From NCBI GenBank assembly GCA_027339635.1, contig DAHWNZ010000003.1, forward strand, positions 27,459 to 91,458: a stretch of 64,000 nt of DNA. Reading direction: 5' to 3'. Below, piece after piece: positions 50,040 to 57,786 of this stretch. The position numbers and the translations under genes are program-made. Each line of letters starts with the position of its first letter. The first letter of the stretch is position 1. This stretch comes from AG-12 sp027339635 (GTDB taxonomy: Bacteria; Chloroflexota; Dormibacteria; Aeolococcales; Bog-877). The notes beneath the pieces were generated by a model. It was given only the letters and a program-made list of their open reading frames with translations, searched no databases and was not told the DNA's origin.

Positions 50040-50758
50040 GGACCAATCTTCTCAGGCTCGGGGGTCTTGGAAGAAGCCAGCAACCGCACCGCCTCCTCCT
50101 GCGAGAGGTCGGGCAGGTGCAGCAGGTCCGAGAGCCAGCACAGGGCAGCGGGGTCGATTCCGGAGCCCGCCACCCTGTGGCTGGCGTCCAGCGCCGCCAG
50201 CCACTCTGATGGGGGCCTGCTCAAGCCCACGATCAACCGCACCAGGGCCAGCTCCCTGGTCAGTTTGAAGCCCACTCCGGCGAGCTTGCGGCCCTCGATG
50301 GAAAGATCGCTGAAGCCGGGACACCAGGCTCCCGCTACCCGGCCGCTGATGAGGTGCAGACCCCTTGGTTCAAGCACCGCCCGGAGGAGGTCGGTCGCCA
50401 GCCGGAGCAGGGAGTCGAGGGGCCTGGGACATGGGTCCGGGAGCCTTGCCACGAGCAGGAGATGGAGCCACCCGGGGCCACCGGGCCCGAGGGTTCCCCC
50501 GATCGGGCTCTGACTCACCAGCCCGATCCCCGGTATCGCCCGGATGGCATCGACAACTCCCGGACGCCGCCACAGGCCCGACCCCACGGTCACGCCCGAC
50601 GCGGTGCGCAGGGGGACCGCGACCGCCTCCATCGGGTCCCTTCCGGCCAGAAGCAGTGGTCCGTTCCCGCTCAACCCGGGGTCCTCCTCCAAGCGGAAGT
50701 CGGTCCAACGGGTGACCCACCGTCCGGGAGGCGCGGCAAACTCCCGGTCAGCTTTCAG
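50036..50758 (-). CDS. LplA-like (biotin/lipoate ligase fold) protein
   Basis: About 240 aa. The core follows lipoate-protein ligase A: SQSPIGGTLGPGGPGWLHLL replaces the usual RRxxGGGxVxHxPG-like motif, and GAWCPGFSDLSIEGRKLAGV keeps the adenylate-binding Lys in GRKLAG. Tail of three helices (EEAVRLLASSKTPEPEKIGP). The Arg-Arg pair normally before GGG is missing, so activity may differ. The start is unclear: the frame stays open to 50887 inside the SRPBCC gene, with only CTG 50758, TTG 50692 or ATG 50632 as candidates. Coupled to def downstream and to the SRPBCC gene upstream. Confidence 0.65.
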   Translation of the reverse strand: MKADREFAAPPGRWVTRWTDFRLEEDPGLSGNGPLLLAGRDPMEAVAVPLRTASGVTVGSGLWRRPGVVDAIRAIPGIGLVSQSPIGGTLGPGGPGWLHLLLVARLPDPCPRPLDSLLRLATDLLRAVLEPRGLHLISGRVAGAWCPGFSDLSIEGRKLAGVGFKLTRELALVRLIVGLSRPPSEWLAALDASHRVAGSGIDPAALCWLSDLLHLPDLSQEEAVRLLASSKTPEPEKIGP

Positions 50759-51257
50759 GTGCGCCTCCAAACAGAGGCCCCTCGCCTCTCGCGCCCAGCT
50801 CGTCCTGTCCCGCAGTCTCGGTGAGGATCGCCCGCAGCGCCTGGAGCGAGCGCTGAGCCTGCATCTCCATGATGCCGCTGACCCCAAACCTGCCCGCCAG
50901 CAATCCGAGGGCTCCCCCGGGTAGCTGGTAGGTCAGGCTCTGGGTGACCTCCGTGCTCTCCGGGCCGACCTCGCGACATTCGATCCGCAGCTTGGCAGAG
51001 GCACCCATCGCGTGCCCAGTGCTGCTAACCAGATGGGGCCGCTCGCACTCTCCAATGACCCAGTCGCTGTTGGCGAACTTGCCGCCCGCGACCAGGCGTA
51101 TCTGCAGCCGGTCTCCCTGCCGCAGGGGCGGGCTAAGGGACCCCGTGATCTGCTTTACGCCGAACATCCACCGGGGTGCGTGGCGCACGTCGGCGATGAA
51201 GTCCCAGGCCCGTTCCGCCGAGACCGGGATCAGGACGTGGTGGCGGACCTCAGGCAT
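50748..51257 (-). CDS. SRPBCC (polyketide cyclase-like) protein
   Basis: 169 aa from ATG 51257. START/Bet v1-like fold: VRHHVLIPVSAERAWDFIAD, RHAPRWMFGVKQITGSLSPP, RLQIRLVAGGKFANSDWVIG, then STEVTQSLTYQLPGGALGLL and a long C-terminal helix (MQAQRSLQALRAILTETA). Family members bind hydrophobic ligands. First gene of the operon that continues with the LplA-like protein and deformylase. Divergent from the FMN-barrel gene 57 bases away. The ORF extends to 51485 without homology. Confidence 0.82.
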   Translation of the reverse strand: MPEVRHHVLIPVSAERAWDFIADVRHAPRWMFGVKQITGSLSPPLRQGDRLQIRLVAGGKFANSDWVIGECERPHLVSSTGHAMGASAKLRIECREVGPESTEVTQSLTYQLPGGALGLLAGRFGVSGIMEMQAQRSLQALRAILTETAGQDELGARGEGPLFGGAPES

Positions 51258-51301
51258 GAGCTGCTGGGAACGTGTCCATGTGGCGTCCCGAGGATATCCC
51301 G

Positions 51302-51307
51302 TACGGT
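51302..51307 (+). promoter_or_regulatory. -10 box TACGGT, near-leaderless start
   Basis: TACGGT, 7 nt, ATG 51315. The 7 nt are AGGGGCG, which could also serve as a ribosome site if transcription starts further upstream. Confidence 0.45.
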
Positions 51308-51314
51308 AGGGGCG

Positions 51315-52784
51315 ATGCGCAACGCCGATCTGTCGGGAATCCCAGAACTTGACGGCCTCGACCAGTTTCTGCAGTGGGACCTGGTGACCCTGAACCCGTG
51401 GGGGGTGCCGGTGGTGGCACCCGTCGGGGCCAGGCTGACGCCGGCCAGCGCCGAGATCTGGACCTCCACCACCGTGGGATACCAAGCCAAGGTGCGTAAC
51501 ATTGCGGCCAATCCTGGGGTGGCGTTGCTGCGGCTTGCGCCCGGCGAGCCGACCGTCCTGGTAAGGGGGGAGGCGAGCATCCTGGACGGCGACGGTACCT
51601 CCAACCTGGACGGGTTGTTCCGGCTCATGCGGGGCTCGAATCGCCTAGGGCCGCGCTTCAGCAAGACCATGCGCGACCCCTTCTGGTCCCTCCTCTACCG
51701 TGAGTACTGGCATCGCGTCCTGATCCGGGTTCGGATCGTCGAGGTGGAGGTGCTCGCGCCGCGGGGCCCATCCCGCCACCGGATTGGCGAATGGCGAATT
51801 CCGCGCTTCCAGAGGCGCCGCTCGGCGCCTGCTTCACCAAACCTCCTGAATCCCCCGCGGCTGGGTCGCCTTGACCTCCGCGGCCGCCAGATGTTGCACG
51901 ATGGAGTCCCCGCCATCTTGGCGGTCACCGACCGTGTCGGGCGGGCGCCACTGGTCGTGCCGGCCAGGGTGCGGCAGGACCGCAAGGGGCGCCTCTTGGT
52001 GCACGACGAAGTCTCCCTGCCGGTGGGCAAGGTGGTGCGGGCCTCGCTGGCGGTGCGGGCTCTCGACGACTCCTTCGAAATGGCCCAGATGGCCGCATGG
52101 ATTGGGCGCCTGGACCGCGGCCAGACGTGGCGGGAGTTCACCCCCAGGTCCGCCTACGGCTTCACCAAGCCACCTGGGCTACTGCCTGACCTGGCCGCCG
52201 GCCTGGTCGCGACCGTCGCCGCCAGGCGTCCCCGTCGAGGGCCGGCTACCAGCGCACCGCGGGTGCGCGAGGCGGTGACCACATCTGGCCTTGGAGAGGT
52301 CTCTGCTCCCCTGCAGCTGAAGGAGACCGCCTGGCAGGCTCTGGAGACGATCTTCGCCTGCACGAATGCCGGCGCGCCCGGGTTCGCGGCGGCGGCCCTT
52401 ATGACGCGCGACCCGCAAGCCAGGAGCCAGCTCGCCTATCTGGCCAAGCGTGCGGAGCGGGAGAGGGACTGGGCGCACTCCCTCCTGCTGCGGGGGGGGC
52501 GGTCGGTCTCGCCGGTGGCGCTCGGCCGAGGGGCGCTCCTGGTCCGGCCCAGGTCTTCCAAGCCTCAAGTTGAGGCTCAGCGCCAAGATCGGCTCCTCGA
52601 GGTGGAGCGGGAAATTCTGCGCCACGCGCTGCCCTCCCACCTGCGGGGCTCCGTCCCCCCCCGCCTCGGCTCCCGGCCCTTCCCGGAAACCGCTGTGTCA
52701 TCCGAGGAGGTGGGCCTGGGAGCCGCCTGGGAGCTGGCCACGTCGCTGGCTGCGGTCTTCGACAGACTTGGCCTCGGCACATAG
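51315..52784 (+). CDS. FMN-binding split-barrel protein with unknown C-terminal region
   Basis: 489 aa. Residues 1-140 form a pyridoxamine-5'-phosphate-oxidase-like split barrel (LQWDLVTLNPWGVPVVAPVG, SAEIWTSTTVGYQAKVRNIA, NPGVALLRLAPGEPTVLVRG, EASILDGDG), which in relatives binds FMN or F420. A second, partly similar barrel-like part follows (LLNPPRLGRLDLRGRQML, VPARVRQDRKGRLLVHDEVS), then a helical region from about 290 onwards (KETAWQALETIFACTNAGAP, AKRAERERDWAHSLLLRGG) that I do not recognise. Single Cys at the start of the last helical part. Cytoplasmic. Its partner downstream is a small CPBP-like membrane protein. Confidence 0.65.
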   Translation: MRNADLSGIPELDGLDQFLQWDLVTLNPWGVPVVAPVGARLTPASAEIWTSTTVGYQAKVRNIAANPGVALLRLAPGEPTVLVRGEASILDGDGTSNLDGLFRLMRGSNRLGPRFSKTMRDPFWSLLYREYWHRVLIRVRIVEVEVLAPRGPSRHRIGEWRIPRFQRRRSAPASPNLLNPPRLGRLDLRGRQMLHDGVPAILAVTDRVGRAPLVVPARVRQDRKGRLLVHDEVSLPVGKVVRASLAVRALDDSFEMAQMAAWIGRLDRGQTWREFTPRSAYGFTKPPGLLPDLAAGLVATVAARRPRRGPATSAPRVREAVTTSGLGEVSAPLQLKETAWQALETIFACTNAGAPGFAAAALMTRDPQARSQLAYLAKRAERERDWAHSLLLRGGRSVSPVALGRGALLVRPRSSKPQVEAQRQDRLLEVEREILRHALPSHLRGSVPPRLGSRPFPETAVSSEEVGLGAAWELATSLAAVFDRLGLGT

Positions 52785-52821
52785 GGTTGCGGCGCCGCCT
52801 GGGCGCCGGGGCCGATTGCTG

Positions 52822-53424
52822 GTGGGGGTGCTGAGCCAGGCGATAGCACTTCGGGCTAGCTTCGCCAGGCCGGTTCTGTTCTGGCCCTCGTTGACCGCAA
52901 GCCTGGCTGCGTCCGGCCTCCTGGTCGGCCCTGGCACGGGGTTGACGGCCAGGAGACCTGACCGCCGCTGGATTGCCGCTGGAGGTGCTGCAGGCCTGTT
53001 CACCTACTTGGGCGCAGTCCTGGTGGCCATCTGCCTCAGGCGGTCCAGAAGGGGCGCGACCTGGCTTAGCCGGGTCGCGGCGTGTACCGGATCGCAACCT
53101 CCCCTGGTCCGCTCTCTGCTGGTGATCCCGGCGGCCATTGGCGAGGAGACGTTCTGGCGGGAGCACCTGCTCTCCGATGGCCGGGGAGAGATCTCCAAAC
53201 GGCGGGTTGCGCTGTCGGCAGCCGTCTACTCCCTCACCCAGGCCGCTTCCGCAAACCCGCTCCCCGTGGCGGGAGGCATGGTCCTGGCGGGGGTGACGGG
53301 GGCTCTGCGGCGCAGCTCCGGGTCGCTGACTCCCGCCTTGGCCGCCCACCTGGTCTTCTCCGAGCTGACCCTCGCCTGGCCCGGGGTCCCAGGGCCACCA
53401 ACAGGCAGATCCCGATCTAAGTAA
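52822..53424 (+). CDS. CPBP-family membrane protein (Abi-like), motif 2 altered
   Basis: About 200 aa, four or five helices, e.g. LVGPGTGLTARRPDRRW flanked by LLVGVLSQAIALRASFA and WIAAGGAAGLFTYLGAVLVA. Motif 1 of CPBP intramembrane metalloproteases is intact (GEETFWREHLL, EExxxR), motif 3 His is present (AAHLVFSEL), but the motif 2 FxxxH is VYSLTQA, with Gln where His is expected. The enzyme may be inactive or use another ligand. Start uncertain: GTG 52822 or 52828, 37-43 bases after the FMN-barrel gene. Confidence 0.65.
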   Translation: MGVLSQAIALRASFARPVLFWPSLTASLAASGLLVGPGTGLTARRPDRRWIAAGGAAGLFTYLGAVLVAICLRRSRRGATWLSRVAACTGSQPPLVRSLLVIPAAIGEETFWREHLLSDGRGEISKRRVALSAAVYSLTQAASANPLPVAGGMVLAGVTGALRRSSGSLTPALAAHLVFSELTLAWPGVPGPPTGRSRSK

Positions 53425-53493
53425 TCAAGCTGTAACCCGGCCGTGGCTGGATCTCCGAGGGCGGCGCGCGACCATCTTGCGGTGGCCGGTGTC

Positions 53494-55443
53494 ATGACCA
53501 ATTTCGACCATGGGCCCGAGGAGCCGTTCTGGGCGGCGCCGCCACCGGTTCGGCCGCTCCCCGGGCCACCCTCACCCGACCAGAGAAGGGCGGCGATGGG
53601 CGTAGTCCGTCGCCTCATCCAGCCGGGTCAGATGAGGGTGACCGCCGAGCCTGTCCGGCGCCTGGCCGACGGTGCGGTGCTCGGATACCAGCTGAGATGG
53701 AGGCTTCCACGGCTCGATGAGGTTCCTTCACCAGAGGACTTCTGGCGGGCTGCCGAGGCCGCAGACCTCCTTGAGGCTCTGGACGACGCGCTCCTGCGGG
53801 CTCAGCTCGCGGCGGCGCGCCATCTCCGGCCCAGCGCCCTCCTGGTCAGCCTGGTCGGGTATCGCCGGTCCCGCCCTGGGGTGGCCGGGATCCTGGCCAA
53901 GGAGGCCCGCCTTGCCGACATCCCGGCGGCACGGATCGTTTGGCAGCTCAGCGAGGGCGACACCATGGTCGACGGTGCGCCCGCGCCTGAACTGGCGTTC
54001 GACCTGCGTCTGCGCGGCTTCAAGGTCGGCCTGATCGGGTTGGGGGAGAGCCGCACTCGGCTCTCGGAGGTGGCCCGGATAACTCCAGAACTGCTCCACG
54101 TCGACTCAAGCCTGGTGGGGTCAGCGCTCTCCGACCCCGGGGCGGCGGCCCTGGTCGCCGCGCTCGGGGAGTTTGCCCGGCTCACCGGGGCGGTACTGGT
54201 GGCCTCCGACATCGAGGATCAGGCCGAGCTCGAGGCGGTCTCCGCCCTGGGCCTGGAATATGGCACGGGCACCGTCTTCGGGGGGCCCCAGGTGGTGCAC
54301 GGTCCCGGACAGGTGGAGTTGGTCCGTCCGCGGGTCATCCTCGACATCGATGGGCCGGATGTCTTCGCCAAGGAGGCTCCTAGGCCGGCAACGACATCCC
54401 CGGGCCCCAGGGACAGTGCTCGGCGGCGCCCCAGCGGAGCCAGGGAGGTGACCGACGAGCTCGGCCAGGCGGCCAGGTCGTTGCAGGGGGAGCACGACCC
54501 CGATGTCATCCTGAGCCTGGCCGCTGACCATCTGGCCCGCATCGTCGCCTACGACGGCCTCGCGATATATCAGGCCGACTGGGACTCTCTCCGATTCCGC
54601 CCCCTGCTGGCGAGATCGGAGTTGGAGCCCAGCTATGTGACTGGGGTCATGGGGCACACGTTTGCCATCGGGACCGGGATCACCGGTTGGGCCTTCGACC
54701 TCGGAACCCCCCAGCTGGTGAACGACGCTGACGCCCATCCCGCCGCCGGTCACCTGCCTGGGACCAAGTCCGATGACGAGTCCATGCTGCTGGTGCCACT
54801 GGTGGCCGGGGATCACCGTCTGGGGATGCTGAACCTGGTGCGGTTTCGCACCGGCGCCTTCTCGCCCTGGGAGCTCACCACAGCGGGGCTGGTGGGACAC
54901 ATGACCGCGGCCGCGTGGCAGAACGCCAGGCTCTACTCGGAACAGGTGCAGCACGCCATCACCGACCCCTTGACCGGGCTGCTCAACACCAGGTGGCTCA
55001 GAGACTCCGGCCGCCGTGAGCTGGCGATGGCCGAGCGCCAGAAGCGCTCGCTTGACCTCATGATGCTGGACCTGGACAAGTTCAAGCTGGTCAATGACAG
55101 CTGCGGCCACGGGGCCGGCGACGCCGTCCTGCGGGAGGTGGGAGCGGCGATCCACGAGGTGGTCAGGGCTGAGGACGCGGCGGTGCGCTACGGGGGCGAG
55201 GAGTTCGTGATCCTCCTGCACGAGACGGGTGCAGAGGGTGCCGCTCGGGTGTGGCGGGAGCTCCGCAAGAGGTTGGCCGAGATCCCGCTCCCCGAGGGGT
55301 GCGCCCTGACCAGGGTGAGCGCTTCCGCCGGGCTCTCCCGATACCCCGACGATGGCCGCACCATGAGCCAGCTTCTGGGGGCGGCCGACGCTGCCATGTA
55401 CTCGATTAAGCGCCAGGGAGGGGACGCGATCGGGTACTCCTGA
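53494..55443 (+). CDS. Degenerate EAL - GAF - GGDEF protein
   Basis: 649 aa from ATG 53494 (the frame opens at 53443). Residues about 40-300 have the EAL phosphodiesterase layout (VTAEPVRRLADGAVLGYQLR, IVWQLSEGDTM, LLHVDSSLVGSALSDPG) but lack the EAL, metal-binding and catalytic acids at their usual places. A GAF domain follows at about 370-510 (YDGLAIYQADWDSLRFRPLL, GITGWAFDLGTPQLVNDAD), then an intact GGDEF domain (DPLTGLLNTRWLRDS, MLDLDKFKLVNDSCGHGAGD, RYGGEEF) with an I-site RAED five residues before GGEEF. Probably an active, feedback-inhibited diguanylate cyclase with the EAL part as sensor or scaffold. Confidence 0.85.
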   Translation: MTNFDHGPEEPFWAAPPPVRPLPGPPSPDQRRAAMGVVRRLIQPGQMRVTAEPVRRLADGAVLGYQLRWRLPRLDEVPSPEDFWRAAEAADLLEALDDALLRAQLAAARHLRPSALLVSLVGYRRSRPGVAGILAKEARLADIPAARIVWQLSEGDTMVDGAPAPELAFDLRLRGFKVGLIGLGESRTRLSEVARITPELLHVDSSLVGSALSDPGAAALVAALGEFARLTGAVLVASDIEDQAELEAVSALGLEYGTGTVFGGPQVVHGPGQVELVRPRVILDIDGPDVFAKEAPRPATTSPGPRDSARRRPSGAREVTDELGQAARSLQGEHDPDVILSLAADHLARIVAYDGLAIYQADWDSLRFRPLLARSELEPSYVTGVMGHTFAIGTGITGWAFDLGTPQLVNDADAHPAAGHLPGTKSDDESMLLVPLVAGDHRLGMLNLVRFRTGAFSPWELTTAGLVGHMTAAAWQNARLYSEQVQHAITDPLTGLLNTRWLRDSGRRELAMAERQKRSLDLMMLDLDKFKLVNDSCGHGAGDAVLREVGAAIHEVVRAEDAAVRYGGEEFVILLHETGAEGAARVWRELRKRLAEIPLPEGCALTRVSASAGLSRYPDDGRTMSQLLGAADAAMYSIKRQGGDAIGYS

Positions 55444-55444
55444 T

Positions 55445-55942
55445 TCAGGAGCTCTGCTGGGTATCTGCCCCGATGCAGCGCTCCACCGCGGCCAGGACCG
55501 TCAGCAGGGCGCGCAGCTCATCTTGGTCGAAGCCGGCGAGCAACTGCTCAGCCAACTCCCGGCGGAAGCCCGCGGCAGCCTCCGCGTCTCTGGCGCCCGC
55601 GTCGGTCAGGACTATGTGCACCAGGCGGCGGTCCGACTCGTCGCGGCGCCGTTCCACCAGCTGGTGTTCCTCAAGCCGGTCCAGCTGGGAGCTGACAGAG
55701 GGCATGCTGACACCGAGCGTCTCCGCCAGCTGGCCGACCGTCAGCGCTCCCCGCTCGTGCAGCAGCATGAGCACGTGCATCTGCCCGAAGGAGAGGTCCT
55801 TACGCGCGAAGCAACTGCCCGGGCCCTGGCGCCAGTGTTGCGCCAAGACCCTTCCCAGAGCTGCAAGCGACAGCGCCAGCAGGGAGTCATCATCGCCCCT
55901 CGCGGCTGGGCCAGGTCCCCGACCGGCGGGCCCGATGGTCAC
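55445..55942 (-). CDS. MarR-family regulator of the MFS pump operon
   Basis: 165 aa. MarR fold: FGQMHVLMLLHERGALTVGQ, LAETLGVSMPSVSSQLDRLE, EHQLVERRRDESDRRLVHIV and a basic wing, then a dimerisation helix pair. ATG 55942 overlaps the stop of the MFS gene by 4 bases, so it is the second gene of the operon. Presumed autorepressor that releases the 57648 palindrome when a drug-like ligand binds. Convergent with the cyclase gene, one base apart. Confidence 0.9.
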   Translation of the reverse strand: MTIGPAGRGPGPAARGDDDSLLALSLAALGRVLAQHWRQGPGSCFARKDLSFGQMHVLMLLHERGALTVGQLAETLGVSMPSVSSQLDRLEEHQLVERRRDESDRRLVHIVLTDAGARDAEAAAGFRRELAEQLLAGFDQDELRALLTVLAAVERCIGADTQQSS

Positions 55943-57597
55943 GGCACCTCCGCCAACTCTCGCCCCTCGGGCCGTTGCTCCACCTCCTGGCGGGTGGCGG
56001 GACCGCTCGCCAGGGTGGTCCGCAGCGGCACCTCGCGCATGAACATGGTCGCCACGATCGCGATGGCCGCGGCCACCGCCCCCAACCAGAAGCTCCCCCC
56101 GATTGCCTCGGCGAGGCTCTGATGAATCGCGACCACTATTGCCGGGATGAACTGATGGAGGGGCGCCGGCAGGACATGGGTCAGCTGGGTGGCGAGGTTG
56201 CCGACCCCGGTGAGGCTGGACTCACCGCCCGCGTTGAAGTGGCTGATGAGCGCCCTCGGGACCCCTGCATGGACCAGGTTCTTGGGCAGCTGGCTGGTGA
56301 AGGTGGAGGCCAGATAGGTGCCCGCGACCGCCAGACCGATGGAACCTCCGACCTGGCGGAAGAAGGTCAGGTTGCTGGTGGCTACCCCGATGTCGCGTTG
56401 GGGCACCGCATTCTGCACGACCACGGTGAAAGCGGACATGGAGGGTCCGATCCCGACGCCCACGACCAGCATCCAACCCCACAGCGCCCAGTCACCGACC
56501 GTGGCCGTGAGCTGGGTCATGAGCACCATCCCGATCGTGGCGAGCACCATCGCCCCGACCAGCAGCAGCTTGTACTTGCCGGTGCGGCTGATGACGAGAC
56601 CGGCCACGACGCTGGTGCCCATGAGTCCGACCAGCAGGGGCCAGAGCATGTACCCCGACGCGGTGGCGCTGATGTCGCGCACCGCCTGGTAGTAGCGGGG
56701 CAGGAAGATCACCCCTATGTAAAAGGCGAATGAGATGAGGAACATGGCGACCTGGGAGGCCGCGTAGGTGCGCACCCGGAACAGCCCGAGGGGCACGATG
56801 GGCTCGGCGACCCGACTCTCGATGAAGACGAAGACCACCCCGAGCACCGCCGCCAGGGCCAGCAGGCCGCCCACTCGCCAGTCCAGCCACCCGATGGTCT
56901 GCCCCGAGCTGGTGGTGAGCCCCTTCTCGGTGAGGCCTATGAGGAGCGGGATCACCGCCGCTGTGAAGACCAGGGTGCCCAGATAGTCGATGGCCGGCCG
57001 CGGACCCTCGCTGCGATGGTTGGGCAGAATCGACGAGATGACGGCCAGGGCGACTATCCCGATTGGGAGGTTGACGTAGAACACCCAGTGCCAGCTGATG
57101 TTGTCGGTGATGAAGCCGCCCAGAAAGGGGCCCACCAAAAAGGCCAGGCCGAACACGGCTCCGAAGAACCCCTGGTACTTGCCCCGCTCGCGGGGGGTGA
57201 AGAGGTCGCCGACGACGGCCAGAGCGATTGGGAAGAGCGCACCGGCCCCGAGTCCCTGGAGACCGCGGAAGAGGATGAGCTCGGCCATGTTCTGTGACAG
57301 GCCCGACAGAGCCGACCCGATCAGGAACAAAGAAATCCCGATGATCAGCATGATCTTGCGGCCGAAGATGTCGGACAGCTTGCCATAGATCGGGATGGTG
57401 ACAGTGCTGGTGAGCAGGTAGGACGTGACCACCCACACATAAAGGCTGTTGCCACCGAGGTCGGTCACGATGGTGGGCAGGGCCGTGCCCACGACGGTCT
57501 GGTCCAGGGCACTTAGGAACAGTCCCAGCATCACCGCTCCGACTATCGCCAGCCGGGCTCGCTGGGACAGGTGGATGGTCGGCTGCATGACATCCAT
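55939..57597 (-). CDS. MFS drug exporter, DHA2 (EmrB/QacA) family
   Basis: 552 aa, 14 helices. Motif C-like and DHA2 hallmark at the first helix (FLSALDQTVVGTALPTIVTD), motif A at the loop 2-3 (GKLSDIFGRKIMLIIG), LILFRGLQGLGAGALFPIAL and NISWHWVFYVNLPIGIVALA. Proton-driven export of hydrophobic drugs. ATG 57597 with GGGAGA 7 bases upstream. Leads the operon with the MarR gene and is preceded by a promoter embedded in a near-perfect palindrome. Confidence 0.93.
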   Translation of the reverse strand: MDVMQPTIHLSQRARLAIVGAVMLGLFLSALDQTVVGTALPTIVTDLGGNSLYVWVVTSYLLTSTVTIPIYGKLSDIFGRKIMLIIGISLFLIGSALSGLSQNMAELILFRGLQGLGAGALFPIALAVVGDLFTPRERGKYQGFFGAVFGLAFLVGPFLGGFITDNISWHWVFYVNLPIGIVALAVISSILPNHRSEGPRPAIDYLGTLVFTAAVIPLLIGLTEKGLTTSSGQTIGWLDWRVGGLLALAAVLGVVFVFIESRVAEPIVPLGLFRVRTYAASQVAMFLISFAFYIGVIFLPRYYQAVRDISATASGYMLWPLLVGLMGTSVVAGLVISRTGKYKLLLVGAMVLATIGMVLMTQLTATVGDWALWGWMLVVGVGIGPSMSAFTVVVQNAVPQRDIGVATSNLTFFRQVGGSIGLAVAGTYLASTFTSQLPKNLVHAGVPRALISHFNAGGESSLTGVGNLATQLTHVLPAPLHQFIPAIVVAIHQSLAEAIGGSFWLGAVAAAIAIVATMFMREVPLRTTLASGPATRQEVEQRPEGRELAEVP

Positions 57598-57645
57598 CGC
57601 TATATCTCCCTGGTCGTCGGTCCGGAACGCCCGGTCTCTGTCTGA

Positions 57646-57682
57646 AGCTTAGCTTTGATGGAAACGTTATGTCAAATCTAAG
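57646..57682 (-). promoter_or_regulatory. Pump-operon promoter inside a MarR-type palindrome
   Basis: Arms CTTAGCTTTGA (57648-57658) and TCAAATCTAAG (57672-57682) form an 11-bp inverted repeat with one mismatch and a 13-bp centre. On the minus strand TTGACA (57675-57670) and TAAGCT (57651-57646), 18 bp apart, overlap both arms, so a bound MarR dimer or tetramer would cover the promoter. Confidence 0.7.
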
Positions 57683-57786
57683 TGTTAGGGCCAGGCTCAG
57701 TTTCAACCGGCGGCTTCGCGATGGCACCGCCCGCCCGACGGTGCCAGGTGCGGGAACCCCTGTGCCCGGGCCATGAATTGGTGAAG

